Assembly (NCBI RefSeq): GCF_021018895.1
Contig: NC_079372.1
Location: 16,210,318 to 16,274,317 of the forward strand
Direction of reading: 5' to 3'
Source: Seriola aureovittata
Taxonomy: Eukaryota; Chordata; Actinopteri; Carangiformes; Carangidae
Length of the DNA: 64,000 nt
In this document: piece after piece, positions 48,371 to 61,416 of the stretch
Position numbering within the stretch: position 1 is the stretch's first letter
Layout of the letters: every line of letters starts with the position of its first letter
The notes under the pieces: generated by a model
The model's input: the letters and a program-made list of their open reading frames with translations, nothing else
Databases searched by the model: none
What the model was told of the DNA's origin: nothing
Position numbers and translations under genes: made by a program

Positions 48371-49310
48371 ATTTTCAGTCAAATGGTTTTTCAAACAGAA
48401 TTATGTGCAAAGAGACAAAGAGTGAATGAGCAAGAGCTGACAGAAAGACTAAGTGACTGATTTCTTCACTGTATTTATTGTGCTAAGTGTAAATAAGTTT
48501 TATAGCTTTATGTTGTGAGCATGAGGAGGTGTAAGGTAATGTGACCTGACAGACGGAGAGCTGGGTGCAAGTGGGGCTTTAATGGTCAACGAACATCCTT
48601 CTGGAGCTCCCACATGTCCTCTCTAAGCTTAAGAAAATAGCTCTTTTGTACTCTCTCTTTTCTTCCCACTCTCCTCCCCCTCCTCCCAGCCTCCCACCCT
48701 CGCTCCCAGAACCCCCTTTAACTTCCTTACCGGTTGCTGTGCTGCTGCTCTCACTTCTCTCCTTTTCTTCTCCGTCGCCCCTCTTGCTCTTTTATCCTTC
48801 CTTTTTCCCCAGTCCGGGATCAGTGAAAGGCTACTTGTGGGACAGGGTCAGTCGAGGTCAAATTCCACATCAGGCCCGGCCGGACCACCTCTATTGGCAC
48901 AGCAGTGGCCCAGAAGGGGGTTAGGCTGCAGATCGGGGTCACCGGTCAGCGACAGTGCAGCTGATGGGAGCTCTTTATCCAAAAAATTCAGGTCTGGATC
49001 AGCCAGCAATGATACCGGCAACACGACAGCCTTTATGATCCCCCTTCACGGTCTCTGTCCAACTGGTCTGTTCAGCCCCCGTCCGCCTGTCCAGCTGTGA
49101 TCACACACAACAAGCCGGCCGGCAACTCAGCTGGAGAGTCCCGCAGTCCTGGAGAGGGTTGAAAACAGATGCAAGTCCAAGTCAGATAATGGTACAACTC
49201 TGTGTTTTCTGTCCGTCTGTCATTAACAAAAACATCCACACACTGATACACACACACATTCACACACACACACGCTGCTCCGGCTAACAGACAGGCACTC
49301 TCTTCAACAC
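48356..49310 (-). other. fam110a: 5' intron and untranslated exon region of the FAM110 gene
   Basis: The tract between the acceptor and the promoter has no coding frame with family similarity. It contains CT-rich sequence at 48,640-48,810. I could not choose a single splice donor with confidence, so the noncoding exon boundaries are left open. Confidence 0.45.
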
Positions 49311-49334
49311 TGAAGTGGAGCAGACGGGACAGGC

Positions 49335-49472
49335 TTTAATACCACGTCTGGCTCCTCCCAGCCGGCCAATCGCATGTCAGGCGGGGAGCCTCAGCGGGGC
49401 TCGGGGGGGCGGGGCAGTGGGCGGGAGGCATGCTCACATTGGTCCACCTCGAAAGGGATTCTGACCAATTGG
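49335..49472 (-). promoter_or_regulatory. fam110a: Candidate core promoter of the FAM110 gene
   Basis: On the minus strand a TATTAAA box lies at 49,335-49,341. Upstream within 130 bp come a CCAAT motif in inverted orientation (49,366-49,370), two GC boxes (49,405-49,415 and 49,417-49,427), a direct CCAAT (49,438-49,442) and a palindromic CCAATTGG (49,465-49,472). This order and spacing is typical of a vertebrate promoter, placing transcription start near 49,305-49,312. The region is GC-rich compared with its surroundings. Confidence 0.6.
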
Positions 49473-50309
49473 ACCCCTCCCCCCTTGGAGCACAACAAAA
49501 CACTGAGGCAGGGTTTTCATTCAAATGAAAATTCTTTGAAAGGGAGAAAGGGTGGGGGGGAGAAAGGGAGAGGAGGACAACGGGCAAAACAGCTGCAATT
49601 TTTTACATTGAATTGCATCAAGCTCAGTGGGGTGCTCTGAAAACACAGAGAGCTGCACAACTGTTCCTCCTCTATAGCTCTTTGTTTTCATCTCAGTGGA
49701 GACAACGTGTGGACAGCAGGGACACAGTAAACAATAGAGGATTATCTTATTCCTCAGTCTAATTCCGCTTTAATTTGTAGTTTAACCTTTTAGCTGGTGC
49801 CTGTAGTGCAATGATTACAGTGTCTAAAAACTGACCACATAAATGCCACGCTTCTTTAGAGACGAGAAACAACAACAAAGACAGTGAACGTTTTTTTTTC
49901 CTGTTTCTACAACTTATCCCCCCCATTTACTCTCTGAGCTAAGGCGCTGCTGACACACACACACACAGTTCATCTATTTTCCTCTTTCTCCAAGCCCCAA
50001 TTTCCCAGAAAAACAATTCTCTCCACCACCACCCCCAACACCGCTCATCCCTCCACTCCTTATCGTTTACAACATTACACTTCAGGGTTACATCACACTC
50101 AGTCAGCGTGCCCCCCCTCCCCCTCCTCACCTCCACCTCTAAGATATCTATCCACACATTTTTAATTAGTCTTTTTATAGCAGTCTTCCTTTCCTGTCTC
50201 CCTCAACATGTGATCCTGTTTCCCCCACATCTCCCCTCTCTCTCTCTCATCTCTGAACAGCAGACCAGCAGCAGACAGAGAGAAAAAGCAACCATGACAG
50301 CTTACACTT

Positions 50310-50311
<2 letters not shown>

Positions 50312-50342
<31 letters not shown>
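50312..50342. repeat. (CA)n microsatellite
   Basis: A pure CA run of about 31 bp. Confidence 0.9.
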
Positions 50343-50345
<3 letters not shown>

Positions 50346-53119
50346 TCAGGTACTTCAAGAGCTTGAAAACTCAGAGATGTGCGCACACAGCCGCACACTT
50401 TACTTTCATCTCAACATTGTGACAGACCAAAGAAGAGTCTAAAATAGTCCAGCTTAAATTAAAAACACATTTGCATCACAGAAAATAATTATTCACAAAC
50501 CTTGTGAGACCAAAAGCCTTCAGGCAAATCCTGAGGGAATACATATAGGTGGAAGAGCAAAAAATAAAATACTATATGGAAAGGAAACACGGGAGCAAAG
50601 AGAACGCTCTGAGTGAGAAGAAAATTTCACATCTTATAGACAAAGAAAGGAGGGAGTGTTTAGTTAGTTTCAGTCAGAGGAAAACAGAAACTCTCTAGAT
50701 GAAACATACAGGAGATGAGGACGGCAGTTCGGACTTATGAGCCATTCAAAAGGGCTTAATGATGTGATGATGACGAGGGAGAGAAACACGCCTGTCTTTG
50801 AACCCTCAAGCTTTAATTCATTTTCCACTGATTTGTCATTGTACATCTAAAAAGTCTCAAAATCAATGCACAGACCCAGAGATATCATTTTTATTGCATG
50901 GACTCCTTTCCGTATCACAACCTGGCTCCTAAATTACCCATGATGCAATTTGTGTGCTAAAGAGTTCTCCTTTAGCACACGCATTAATGTGTGTGTGAGG
51001 TGTCAATGAGCCCAGCACATGCTACTTAGAACAGGTTTGAAACACAGTACAGTAAATTCTCAAAGGACCACAACCTATGCTGACACATGCAGTATCCATG
51101 AAAATAAGCTATTATAACTTAATTATATTGTTCTGAGTCTTAGAATCATACTTTAATTTGTATTTACATTTTTTATGATAAAGTACATTTTGATAATCTT
51201 TCTCGTTACAGATGCTCAAATGCTTTTCTTAAAAAAATCTCCTGACGAGAGGAACTACTCAGGAAACAGAAAGAAAATCCTTCAGTAACACCCTGGTGCA
51301 CCAGGGAAGAAAAGACCTTCAGCCCAGCCACCACACTGAAAACACCAGCTTCACTGCAACAGCTATAGGTAATTATAGAAATGGTTGTATATGTGTCCAT
51401 TCATAGAAACTCATCCTAAAGACTTTACCAGAAATGTTGAAGACAAACGTCTGGTGGTAGAAACCTCAGCTCCCTCACGTTTAGTATGCTGAGGCCTTGT
51501 CATTACCCTCACACAGGCCTCTCCTGGAAAAAACACATCCTTTGAGTCCAGATTTAGAGCCTTTTCATGTCCACAAAGACCAATGTCTTTAATAATGGCC
51601 GATGGCTGGTTCTAAGAAAATGACAAATACTTTGACAGAGGTCCCAGTTCAATGTGTAATGGCCTAAAAAGTGTACATATACTAACCTGCCCCCTTTCAT
51701 GCCTTTTCAATAAAATATAATGATGTCATTTAAAGGCTCCATCTCTGCTGCTATGACACACACTTTACTATGTATAAATATTATGTATAAATCACATGAA
51801 CACAAAAGGGGAAGATACTTTGTTATCTCCGCAGCTCAACTCTTTAACATAAGGTGTTAACAACCGTACAAGAGCTGTGTGCATGCAAACACACACTCAC
51901 ACACACCCGTGTAAACCCATTTCAGCTGATAACTAGAATCCCATGATCCACTCATTATTCTGTCTCTTTGTTGCCTCACTGATCCCAACACTTCAGCCTT
52001 GATACACGATACATGGAAACTATGGGAGATGGAGAAATGGAGAGACAGTTTGAACTGCTAACAATAACTATTGTCAGTGCAAGGACTTGAAGAAAAGGTC
52101 AAATAAAAGCTGGTAAATGAATTCACACTGCACGGAGATCAGTATGTAAATGAAAACCTGAGGAGAGCCATCTACAGTTTTAATGTTGTATATTGTTGGC
52201 CTAGATAGTCCCGAATCCTAAAAACAGCAGCTATTGTCATTTATTTCCACATTGTACAGGGTCAGAGCCTAAAGCGACGGCTGCTGTGGTGCTAACGTGT
52301 GTGCTAACGGCACCGTTAAACCTCGCGCTGCCACAGAACAAGGTGCGAATTGATCAAGCCCGGGTCCATGAGTCTGTGTGTGAGAGTGAGTTAGCAATAA
52401 CTTCCTAAGGGAAACAAAAACATCCCTCAGTCTGTTGGACTCGGTTTTTCTAACTTTCCATCTTTCATTTTTCCATTCATGTTCTGTACTGCAGTTACAC
52501 AAACAGCTGATGTCTCCAGAAGCGACGAGCACGCCACAGGCACCGACCGCAGCGTCAGACCCAGGAGTGATATTTTTATTCCACCATGGAAACTTGCTCG
52601 GGTCGATTATCACAAAACTATGCAAGCCGCTGCGTTGTTATGAATCTGACTGCTTTTGCGTTCAGCTTTCCAACCACCATATTAGAGGGTAATGATGTTT
52701 GCTGTGTGTGTGTGAGAGAGATTGTGTTTCATAGTGACTGAGTGGGTGAGTAATATATTAGCAAGAGACAGAAAGAATAGGAGGTGTGTATGTTTTTAAT
52801 CCAGATTTGTTGGAACGGGTGGAAGGGGATGCTCCTGCTGAAAGGAAGAGATGACTAGCACTTTACCACAACTGACTATGGTCCTCTACCAACCAGCCTG
52901 CACAACACTAATTACAGGGAGAGCCCAAGATTTTCTAGCACTTAGTAACTGAGTGACTGAATAAACAGCAAACATCAGCACATGAGGAAGAGGAAGGAAA
53001 AACACGGGCCATATCTAAAAGTTTTTATACTTTTCTTTCTAGAAAATGTCCTGAAACGTGACAAATACCAAAAACAGGAAGATGCAGCAAAGATTGTGCG
53101 ACAGGAATAAAGTGCGTTA

Positions 53120-53120
<1 letters not shown>

Positions 53121-53151
<31 letters not shown>
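53121..53151. repeat. (TG)n microsatellite
   Basis: A pure TG run of about 31 bp. Confidence 0.9.
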
Positions 53152-53152
<1 letters not shown>

Positions 53153-54188
53153 CTGTGACGCCAGCTGGATTGTCCTATCGCAGCGGCCTTGTCCCAGCGG
53201 ACATTGACCCCAGACTGTATAAAAAAACAGGAGAGACCCCACCTTAAAGAGATGTCACCAGAAACCCCTCCTGTCCAGAGTGAAACTCAGAAAAAGAAAA
53301 AAAAAAAAAAAATGTAGATAAGATGGTTTCACTGAACAACTATTTTCCTTTATGCAGCTAGATGCTGGAAACAATATTCACATCCTTCAATCTTTGAGGA
53401 AAAAACTCTGTATCATACATACTCTTTGCAAGAGTCACCTTCACCCCAAGCAGAGGGGAGGTGGTAGTGTGTGGCAAGTTAGTGAGTGGTGATTTCTCAG
53501 GTTCTTCTCCCACTGGAGGGACGAGCAGGAAGCAATGACGCATTTCACAACAGGAAACGTGTGAGAAAGAGAGTAAAATAAAACAAACATGCTCGGTCGG
53601 AGTGTTTGTTTCTGACTGTGTGTGACCAGCAGGTTAAGCCTGTTTAACAGTGACCGTAGCATCTATTTCTGGCCACTCGGACCAGCTTATTTTTTTGCTG
53701 TAAAGTCGGTACACAATGCCCGACCAGCCGCTGCAGAGAAATCACACAGCGAGGTAAGCCGTGGCGCTGACTGTCTGATCTAACCACTGTTTAACAGAGA
53801 TGACAACACTATAAAAAAAGAAAGAAAAAAACAACAAGACTCCTAAGTACAGACTTCAGTAAAGCCTCTGTCATATCAACCTTTTGTGGAAGGGGAGAAA
53901 CAGCTCTGATAACAGCTGTGACTACACACCTAAGTATTTTGAGAATGATTGTAAAAGTAAATGTTTTTTATCTATATAATGCGATTATATTTTTATCTGT
54001 TCAACCTCCAAAGTTCAGCATCAAGCGTTAAAGTTAATTTACTAGCCTTATCGTGGAAATATCTGATACACACAGATATACTGTTTATATCTAGCTTCTT
54101 TTTTAAGGCGATCCGGGTCACGCAGAGATTGTGTGTCTTGCTCAAGCGCAGTTTGGCTGATATCAGGGGATCAGCCAAGTTAGTACTA

Positions 54189-54415
54189 AGGATGCCACGG
54201 TGTGGAAATTTTACAACCATGTAATAAGCTCGATATTGGTATTACTTCCAGATGCTGCCGTATGTCCATCGGACATACTTTTCATATTGCCTCATTAATG
54301 TTATCAGGTTCCCTTTTGGCATTTAAATCTAAAATATTGCCAAACAGGAGGTTTTGCTTTTCACTTTGACACCAAGTCCTCAGCCACTGTCTCGTCAGTC
54401 AACTGTGGCATCCCT
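54189..54415. mobile_element. Short MITE-like element with terminal inverted repeats
   Basis: The left end AGGATGCCACGGTG is mirrored at the right end, where the reverse complement reads AGGGATGCCACAGTTG. The 227 bp between them have no coding content. The end sequence resembles hAT-type non-autonomous elements of fish. A matching 8-bp target duplication was not seen, so ends are approximate. Confidence 0.45.
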
Positions 54416-56129
54416 ACTCAGTACAATTCATCCTCTGGGCACCATGAACATATGTTCAACCACCAGACCATAGAGTAGAGCGATGCAGCACTATGTCCTA
54501 AAACTAAACTAAAACTGTCCCATTTTTTTGTCACTTTACCTAGACGGAAAACATCATTCAGTTACGAAATGATGTCAAGTGCCCAGAGACCGCGATGTAA
54601 TCACGTCGTCTTTGCAGGACAGGACAGGCAGTAAGGAAGAAAGTACTGAAGGACCTTTCCATAACATATCCACAGTCCAATCAGCTCTTGTCCCGGCTGC
54701 TGCTTGAATATCTGGCTTAATTGACTCAGTTAAGCATCTTCCTAGTGTCTTCTGGTTGAATAATAGTCTAACCTCATGATGAGTAGGTTCATACCCAGGT
54801 TGTGGCCGATCAGGTTATGTGTGTGCAACACTAACCCCGGCCAATCACCCCGCTGAAACACCCCGGCTTCAGTTTTTAAGTCAATAAAAAGCTTGAAAGA
54901 AGGGTTCAAAAGGTTATCAGCCACACCCCCCCAGGGCTGATTTAGGGAGCTCCAAACACAGCTAATGAAGACAGAGAGGTGAGCGCCACAGTACTAGACT
55001 TCAACCTTTAATGCCTTGGCTTCATCACACAGCACTGTGCAGTTATCAGCTCTGGCCACGCTGCTCATTTCCTACACAAAATAGCTCTTGGCCGGGTGGA
55101 GAACTCGACTGACATGCATGACTGAAGTGTCTGGACTAGAGGGTTATGAAACCGTGATATGCACCAGGGTCTAGTCGACTGCAAAAACAACCACTGAACC
55201 ATAAGCAGACAGTTATTATAGCATCCAGCTCCATCTTTGTATGCCACTCCCCTACTCTCTCCATCTATTGCTCTCCCCCTTAAACCCCCTCCTCCACCTC
55301 TGCCCATCACTGTCTGCGTCTGTGGCCCCAGGAAACACACACATCCATGCATAATTACACCCAAGGGTGGGATGAGGAGGGGGCCCAATGAAGTCTTGTC
55401 TCGTGTGCTTATGCGTAGCTGTGCATCCATGAATGTCAGAATCCTCATTTTCTCTATGTGTTTATGTGACGAAGAGAGTTTTGACTGAGTAGGTAATCAG
55501 TGGAGAGCAGGTGGCCGAGTCCTCCCTCAGGAAAACTAAACCCAGCATCGAAGACAAACATACTGTAACATCTGCCATTTGCCTGTGTCAGCCGATAGAA
55601 ATGAACCGATTAAATGCATTTGCAACATGAACAAGAACAAAATACAAAAATAGTTTCATATTTCCATCCATTCATCTCTAAAAATGAAAATGTTGTGAGA
55701 TAGTTACCATTAAAAAAAGTGTCTCACCGTCACTAGATAAGTCTTTGATAGACAGCCAGAGAACTTCCAGCTCGCTCTACTAAGATGTACATACTTTAGT
55801 GTGTTTCTCTTGCAAAACCTAGTGGAAAACAGCCTGTTTTATTTCAGATATAGTCATCATAAAATGTTGGGTGACTGTTTTCCTCCCTGTGCCGAATAAC
55901 TAGCATGCAGGATTTACAATGCCCGTAGAGATTCTGGCATGGCTGAGCCTCTGGAGGGTGAAATAACTGATCCAGCAAAGAATTTCTGCTGATGATGGAA
56001 ACTGTTGTGATATTCCCGAAATTGATGTGCAGATCTGGGTTTGTGGAAAAATCAGTGTGTGTTTAAATGTTTGGATCAATAGTTAGAAGCAACTCCTCTC
56101 ATCTCACTCAGTTGCAGCTAATCCGTTGG

Positions 56130-56132
<3 letters not shown>
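54416..56132. other. Gene-free flanking DNA
   Basis: No gene, RNA or clear repeat was recognised. Confidence 0.5.

Positions 56133-56171
<39 letters not shown>
56133..56171. repeat. (CA)n microsatellite
   Basis: A CA run of about 39 bp. Confidence 0.9.
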
Positions 56172-56172
<1 letters not shown>

Positions 56173-56553
56173 GGGGACATATGGGCACACAGACAGAAGT
56201 GTGCTTAAACAATTACATGCTAACTGCAGACAAAAAGACACACAACTACATAAAGCAGACACCTCAATAGTCAAATTCAAATGCACAGTTACACACAGCT
56301 GTGTGTTGCAACAGTGATGCCTGAAGGCAAACAATGATGCACGGAGATAGAAAATGACCGAGACCCCCCCGCCCCCCTACAACGTGGCGATGAACGCATT
56401 CCAGAGACATGCAGGCTTGGAAGCAATCACATACTGCTGTCCTCTCTCAGCTACAGAGCCACCACACACACACACTGTGGGGAGGGAGAGTGGTCACCGT
56501 GGAGTCGCCTGAATTGCTAGGCCTCACTGTTGGTTTGGATGCAGGGAGGATTA

Positions 56554-56554
<1 letters not shown>

Positions 56555-56643
<89 letters not shown>
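56555..56643. repeat. (CA)n microsatellite
   Basis: About 89 bp of CA with a single ATAC interruption near 56,588. It yields a long His/Thr open frame that is an artefact. Confidence 0.95.
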
Positions 56644-56646
<3 letters not shown>

Positions 56647-59051
56647 CAAACAGTCGCACATTGGACTCATTCCTCAACTGTTAACCCTTTTTTAATTCCT
56701 GATTACCTCTCCACTGACAGAGAGAGGAGCTGAAAGTTTACAAAGTGATTATGAACAGGTGACATGTCTTTCTCTCCCATACACACACACACACAGGCTT
56801 AAAAACACAAGTAAAACCAGACATGATTCATCAAACTCGGTTAGATCTTCGCCCTTTATCAACTCAGTCTGCAAGATAATCTGAAGGCACGATAACACTC
56901 TGAAACACTTTCCTTTTCTGCTGGAAATAAAACGTCAGCGTCAACTTGTTAGAGGTACAATACATGTGCTCTGCCAGCCTGCCACACAGCCTCTCGCCGT
57001 GTTACAGCTGAGAGGGCTGAGAGAATGAAAATAGTCCTGGAGCAGCACTGCCAAATGTTATAATCAAGACCAGTATTTTTAGATTTGGCATACCATCTCA
57101 AGGACAAGGAAGCACAGGCAGGGACACAGAAAGAGACAATAGCTGCCTCTATTATAATGGAGGTTTTCAGTTGCTCTGCATGGTTTCGACAAGTGTCACA
57201 GTGAAGACTTAATGCACATCCTCTTGCTATCATTAGATTTTAACAGCAACAAATGAATGAATGTCTTCACATAAAGACAATAAAAGGAAACAAAAGATCA
57301 TTAAAGAGATACTGACAAAAAAATTTATAGTAAAAACATCACTCAATTGCTTTAATTACACAGACCAAACACTGCAGGCACACTGCTCTGTTCAAACAGG
57401 ACAGAAGGTTAAGTTTACTCACATGGTGTGTAAAATCCCTCAACCTGATCTCTGGAATACACGAGCTGCGAGTCGCACTGAAAGAAGAAGGTAAGGAGCT
57501 CGGAGTCTGGTAAGAGCGTCACTGTGCCGGTATGTGTGCCTTGTGCTCCTGTGTGTGTGAGCGAGCCAAATAAACACTAACCTGAGCGTCTCTCCGCTCC
57601 TTAGACTAATAAGATCCCCTCCTTCTCCTCCCACTGCTGAGGAGGACTCCACCCCCTCTGTCTAGAAGCAGGAAGAGAGTTGGGAGAGCAGGAAGCAAGC
57701 GCCTTTGCTTGTAATCACTTGATCTTCCTGACTCTCTCATTACCCTGAGTTTCTTTAGAAGTGCCATTTCCACTACCTATGGCAGTGGCACCATTAATCC
57801 GGGAAACTGAGCAATGTTTTTTTTTTTTTTTTAATCCTGTTGATACTGTGGTACATGTAAAGTATCACCAATGATCATCATGACTAAAACACATATGAAC
57901 ACAAATCAGTTCTGTTAAAGTTCTATAAGTGTCTGCAATGCACACTTCTGTGATTTCACAACCAGGATTGATTTAGCTTTGAATGACAACTACTTTGTTT
58001 TTCTGTCCTTATTCCAAACAAACTGTCGCTGCAACTTCAGCAGATGCTGCTGAAAATATCAAATGCATCCTTCCTGTTCACGAGAGGACTTTTCCTGGAA
58101 GAGAGAGAGCAGCAAGTCTAGCACAATAAAAACTCTCTTTTCCTGTGCAATTCATGACTTAGACACTACTTCCTATGAATACAGTACAACTTTTTATAAT
58201 TATATTATTGAAGCTGCAATGATTAAATCGATTAATGGTGGAATAATGTAGACAGTGAAAAACTATCAAAACGCTCAATCTATGGAGAAATGCACCTATT
58301 CAGAAACTTTAAAACAAGCATTCAAGACCTCGACCAACCATCATTTTAACTTTTCTAACAATACAACACCAAGCAATCCTTCTGCTGCTAAGCTAGCAAG
58401 CTACAAGACAGAAAAATGTCACAGAAACGCTGCACAATCATTTGATGTCAGGAATATATCATTGCATTCCTAAGGAAACAAATCTCCATATATCTCCATA
58501 TTTAAACGATATTGGACAGGTTTTCACCTTCCACCTTCTAGTGTGGCCGTTCAGCACAAATACAAACACATTTGATTTTCCAACACGTCATACGAACCAG
58601 TTCTGTTGTAGAATAACCTTTAGGAAAATGTTTAAAAAATCTGATCTCAAAGGGCTGCTGTCATATCTTTTACACAAAAGCGGAAGCTTATTGAGACATG
58701 AGACCGACATGTAAAATGTGCAGTGCATGTCTGAAAGGAGCAAATAATTTAAAGACACCATCTTTGTACAGTTTAAATCAGTTTGAGACTAGCCCTTATG
58801 AATAACACTATTACCTTAGAGAACATTAATGGCAGCATAATTAAGTGGATAAAAGCTAGTAATTGACTGACTTCAGGGTGGGTTTACCCTCTAAATAAGT
58901 TGGAATTTGTCTCCATTCCTATCAGAAGTTTATTTCACTTACTGCACACCGTGGCTGAGCTGCCATTCCTCCTTACAGTCCAAACACACACAGCAGTGCT
59001 TATTTAAAGAGTCAGCAGGGCGGAGTGCACCAGACCAACTTGTGGTACACG
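56644..59051. other. Gene-free flanking DNA
   Basis: No gene is supported. 58,208-58,235 (GAAGCTGCAATGATTAAATC then GATTAAT) weakly resembles the start of a dispersed fish repeat that also shows at 61,983. A 14-bp T-run lies at about 57,818-57,832. Confidence 0.45.
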
Positions 59052-59070
59052 TACACACACACACACACAC

Positions 59071-59121
<51 letters not shown>
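59052..59121. repeat. (CA)n microsatellite
   Basis: About 70 bp of CA with one AA interruption near 59,071. Confidence 0.95.
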
Positions 59122-59126
<5 letters not shown>

Positions 59127-59760
59127 CACATGTATACAAACTGACACACAGAATCAGGAACCCACACCCACGGCCTAAAGACAAACACACACATGCAGTG
59201 GTCGGTCAGTCTCCTGAGCAGCAGCAGGGAGCGGACTTCCACTCAGACGCCGCACTGTAGAGGAAAAGCAAGTGTTTGCTCTGAAGTCCAAAACACACAG
59301 CGGGAGCCAGAGAGATAGGATGATAAATATTTCAGCTAGGTCAACAAATTCCGACACCTTTTCTGCCGCCATTAACACCATCAATCACACTCTCCTCCCT
59401 TCCTTCCTCCCCTCCCTTCCATCCATCCCTCCCTCCGAAGACTGGGCCTGGTTGAAAATCACATACTTTCTGTTTCTGTTTTTTACCTTTTGTGTCATTC
59501 CTCTCTCCAACTTTCTTCCTCCCCTCCACTCAGTCCCTCTCACATCTCGAGAAAGCTACACAATCTCTGTGCCTTAGGGAAATATTTTCAACGTAACACC
59601 CTGTGAGCATCCCAGCGGCCCCTCCGGCAGTGGTAATGCACCTCCATGACAATGCACACCTTCGCTCGGAGACACAGTGGAGACAGGTGGATTAGGAGTA
59701 TTAGTGCCTTGTCATTTGGCCAAATACTCTGTGATCCATGATGCACAGTCACATGCTTAT
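59122..59760. other. Gene-free flanking DNA
   Basis: Contains a CT/TCCC-rich tract at 59,390-59,440 but no gene or mobile element. Confidence 0.5.
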
Positions 59761-59804
59761 CCCCCCCCCCCCAGCCCCCCACACACACACACACACACAC
59801 ACAC
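59761..59804. repeat. Poly(C) tract and (CA)n microsatellite
   Basis: Twelve C residues, AG, six C residues, then about 25 bp of CA. Confidence 0.9.
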
Positions 59805-60004
59805 AATGATGAGTCTATATTGACACCACACTGGATGTTTAGTAACACACACACCATTAGCTCTATTCAAAATTCTCATTTTTGACACCAGCTGAAAATG
59901 TCTTTTTATAGTGTCCTCTAACAGAAGGCAAGGGGTGTAAAGTTACTGCAGCTCTAGCTCCTTTCTCTCATACCAAAATCATAAGCTCCCTCACTTGTTG
60001 CACC

Positions 60005-60044
60005 CACACACACACACACACAAACACACACACAAACACACACA

Positions 60045-60082
<38 letters not shown>
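60005..60082. repeat. (CA)n microsatellite with periodic AAAC interruptions
   Basis: CA dinucleotides interrupted at even spacing by three CAAACA units, then a pure run, about 78 bp in total. Confidence 0.92.
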
Positions 60083-60085
<3 letters not shown>

Positions 60086-61416
60086 CACAAGTGCAGGGAC
60101 TCACATCTCACATTACTGCTCACATTACACACTGACATGCCTGAGCAGGGCCCGTCTCTGTCACCCTGCATCCTAGTTTAGTGCAGATACCAAACTGGAA
60201 TCAATCTCCTGAGAAAATCAGATCTGGAAATGTATAACAGAGCTGAGCTGAATGCTTCGCAGCAGACCGTTGCCATGGGAATCGACGTCCAAGTCAGCCC
60301 ATGAAGTAAGAAACAGTAATCCGACATTATTCATTATGCATCAGCATTGATTACAATTACTTATTGTCAGACAAGAGCATTTAATCTCACTGATAGTTTT
60401 GTGCGTCACAGCTCTCCTCTAACGTTACCAGCACTGACACTGGGACAGTGTCACATGACCACGTGACAGGTTCACAAGTTAAAACACAATGTTAGCAACA
60501 TGTAGAAACAGTCAAGCATCTGGAATAACTTCTAAATTCGTGAAAATGGCCCCCCAAAAAAATGAAGGCTTCCACTCCAAGTTGAACAACACTTCTTAGA
60601 AAGCTTCATTGACATGGTAACAGGTGGCAAGCACAAGCAGTTATATCCATGGTCTTAAAACTTATCTGCTCAAATTTGCAATTCATGTCTTGACATTGGC
60701 CATGTAAATGGGATTATTTCACGAATGATAATAGACGGCAGTTGAAATTCAAATATCAGGTCTGGTTGGACAGACACTCAACATATGTTGACTTTCACAT
60801 ACTCAGTCGTGCTGCAAACAGACAGAGCAAATATTTTGGGCTTGTTTAAACATTAAGAGTTCTTTAGGGCAACATGTGACAGACCCCTTGACCTACTTTT
60901 TTAATAATAAATATAAAAAATGAGCAACCATACTGACTCACAGCAGAGAAAACTCTGTATTCAATGCAAATAAGGTGTGTTAATCTTTTAAAAAGAGCAG
61001 TGACATTCGTGTCACTTCTGGTCTGTATGAACTTTATATCCTCTTCAAACCATCAAGGGACATCTTACCTTGAACTATGCTCCTAGCACAGTGAAGGGCT
61101 CTACCTATATGTCTTTGCAAACACAGTGAAACAGGATCAAACCTTGTATTTGCGTTAGGTTAAACGATGGCAGAACTTGATCAACTGGTAGAGATTTCAC
61201 CACCACAAAGGTTACAGTGGTAGCTATTCTCATAACATCTCTGCTTGTCCTAGGCCACTGCAGGCAATATTTTAAATTAAAACGAACTTGTACATTAACC
61301 TTGAAAGATTTTATTCATACCGCCCACTTCTACTCAGTATTATAGAGGTACTCCAACAATTTGGTATCATACCTCCATAAAAGCTGAGGGTCAGCTAAGG
61401 TATCCTGACTTTTATG
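60083..61416. other. Gene-free flanking DNA
   Basis: No gene, RNA or recognisable repeat was found. Confidence 0.5.

Larger units (their letters stand above)
49473..54188. other. Upstream flanking DNA of the FAM110 gene
   Basis: No gene or RNA is supported. There are CA/TG microsatellites at 50,312-50,342 and 53,121-53,151, and an A-run at 53,297-53,312. A donor-like AG/GTAAGC near 53,755 stands alone and was not used to call an exon. Confidence 0.5.

Noticed and set aside
48344..48394. Upstream in-frame ATG that would add 17 residues to the FAM110 protein
   Set aside because: It lies across a pyrimidine tract and AG that form a good splice acceptor, and the family starts at the downstream Met.
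53741..53770. Donor-like AG/GTAAGC suggesting a noncoding exon on the plus strand
   Set aside because: An isolated consensus match without an acceptor, promoter or poly(A) signal in a sensible arrangement.
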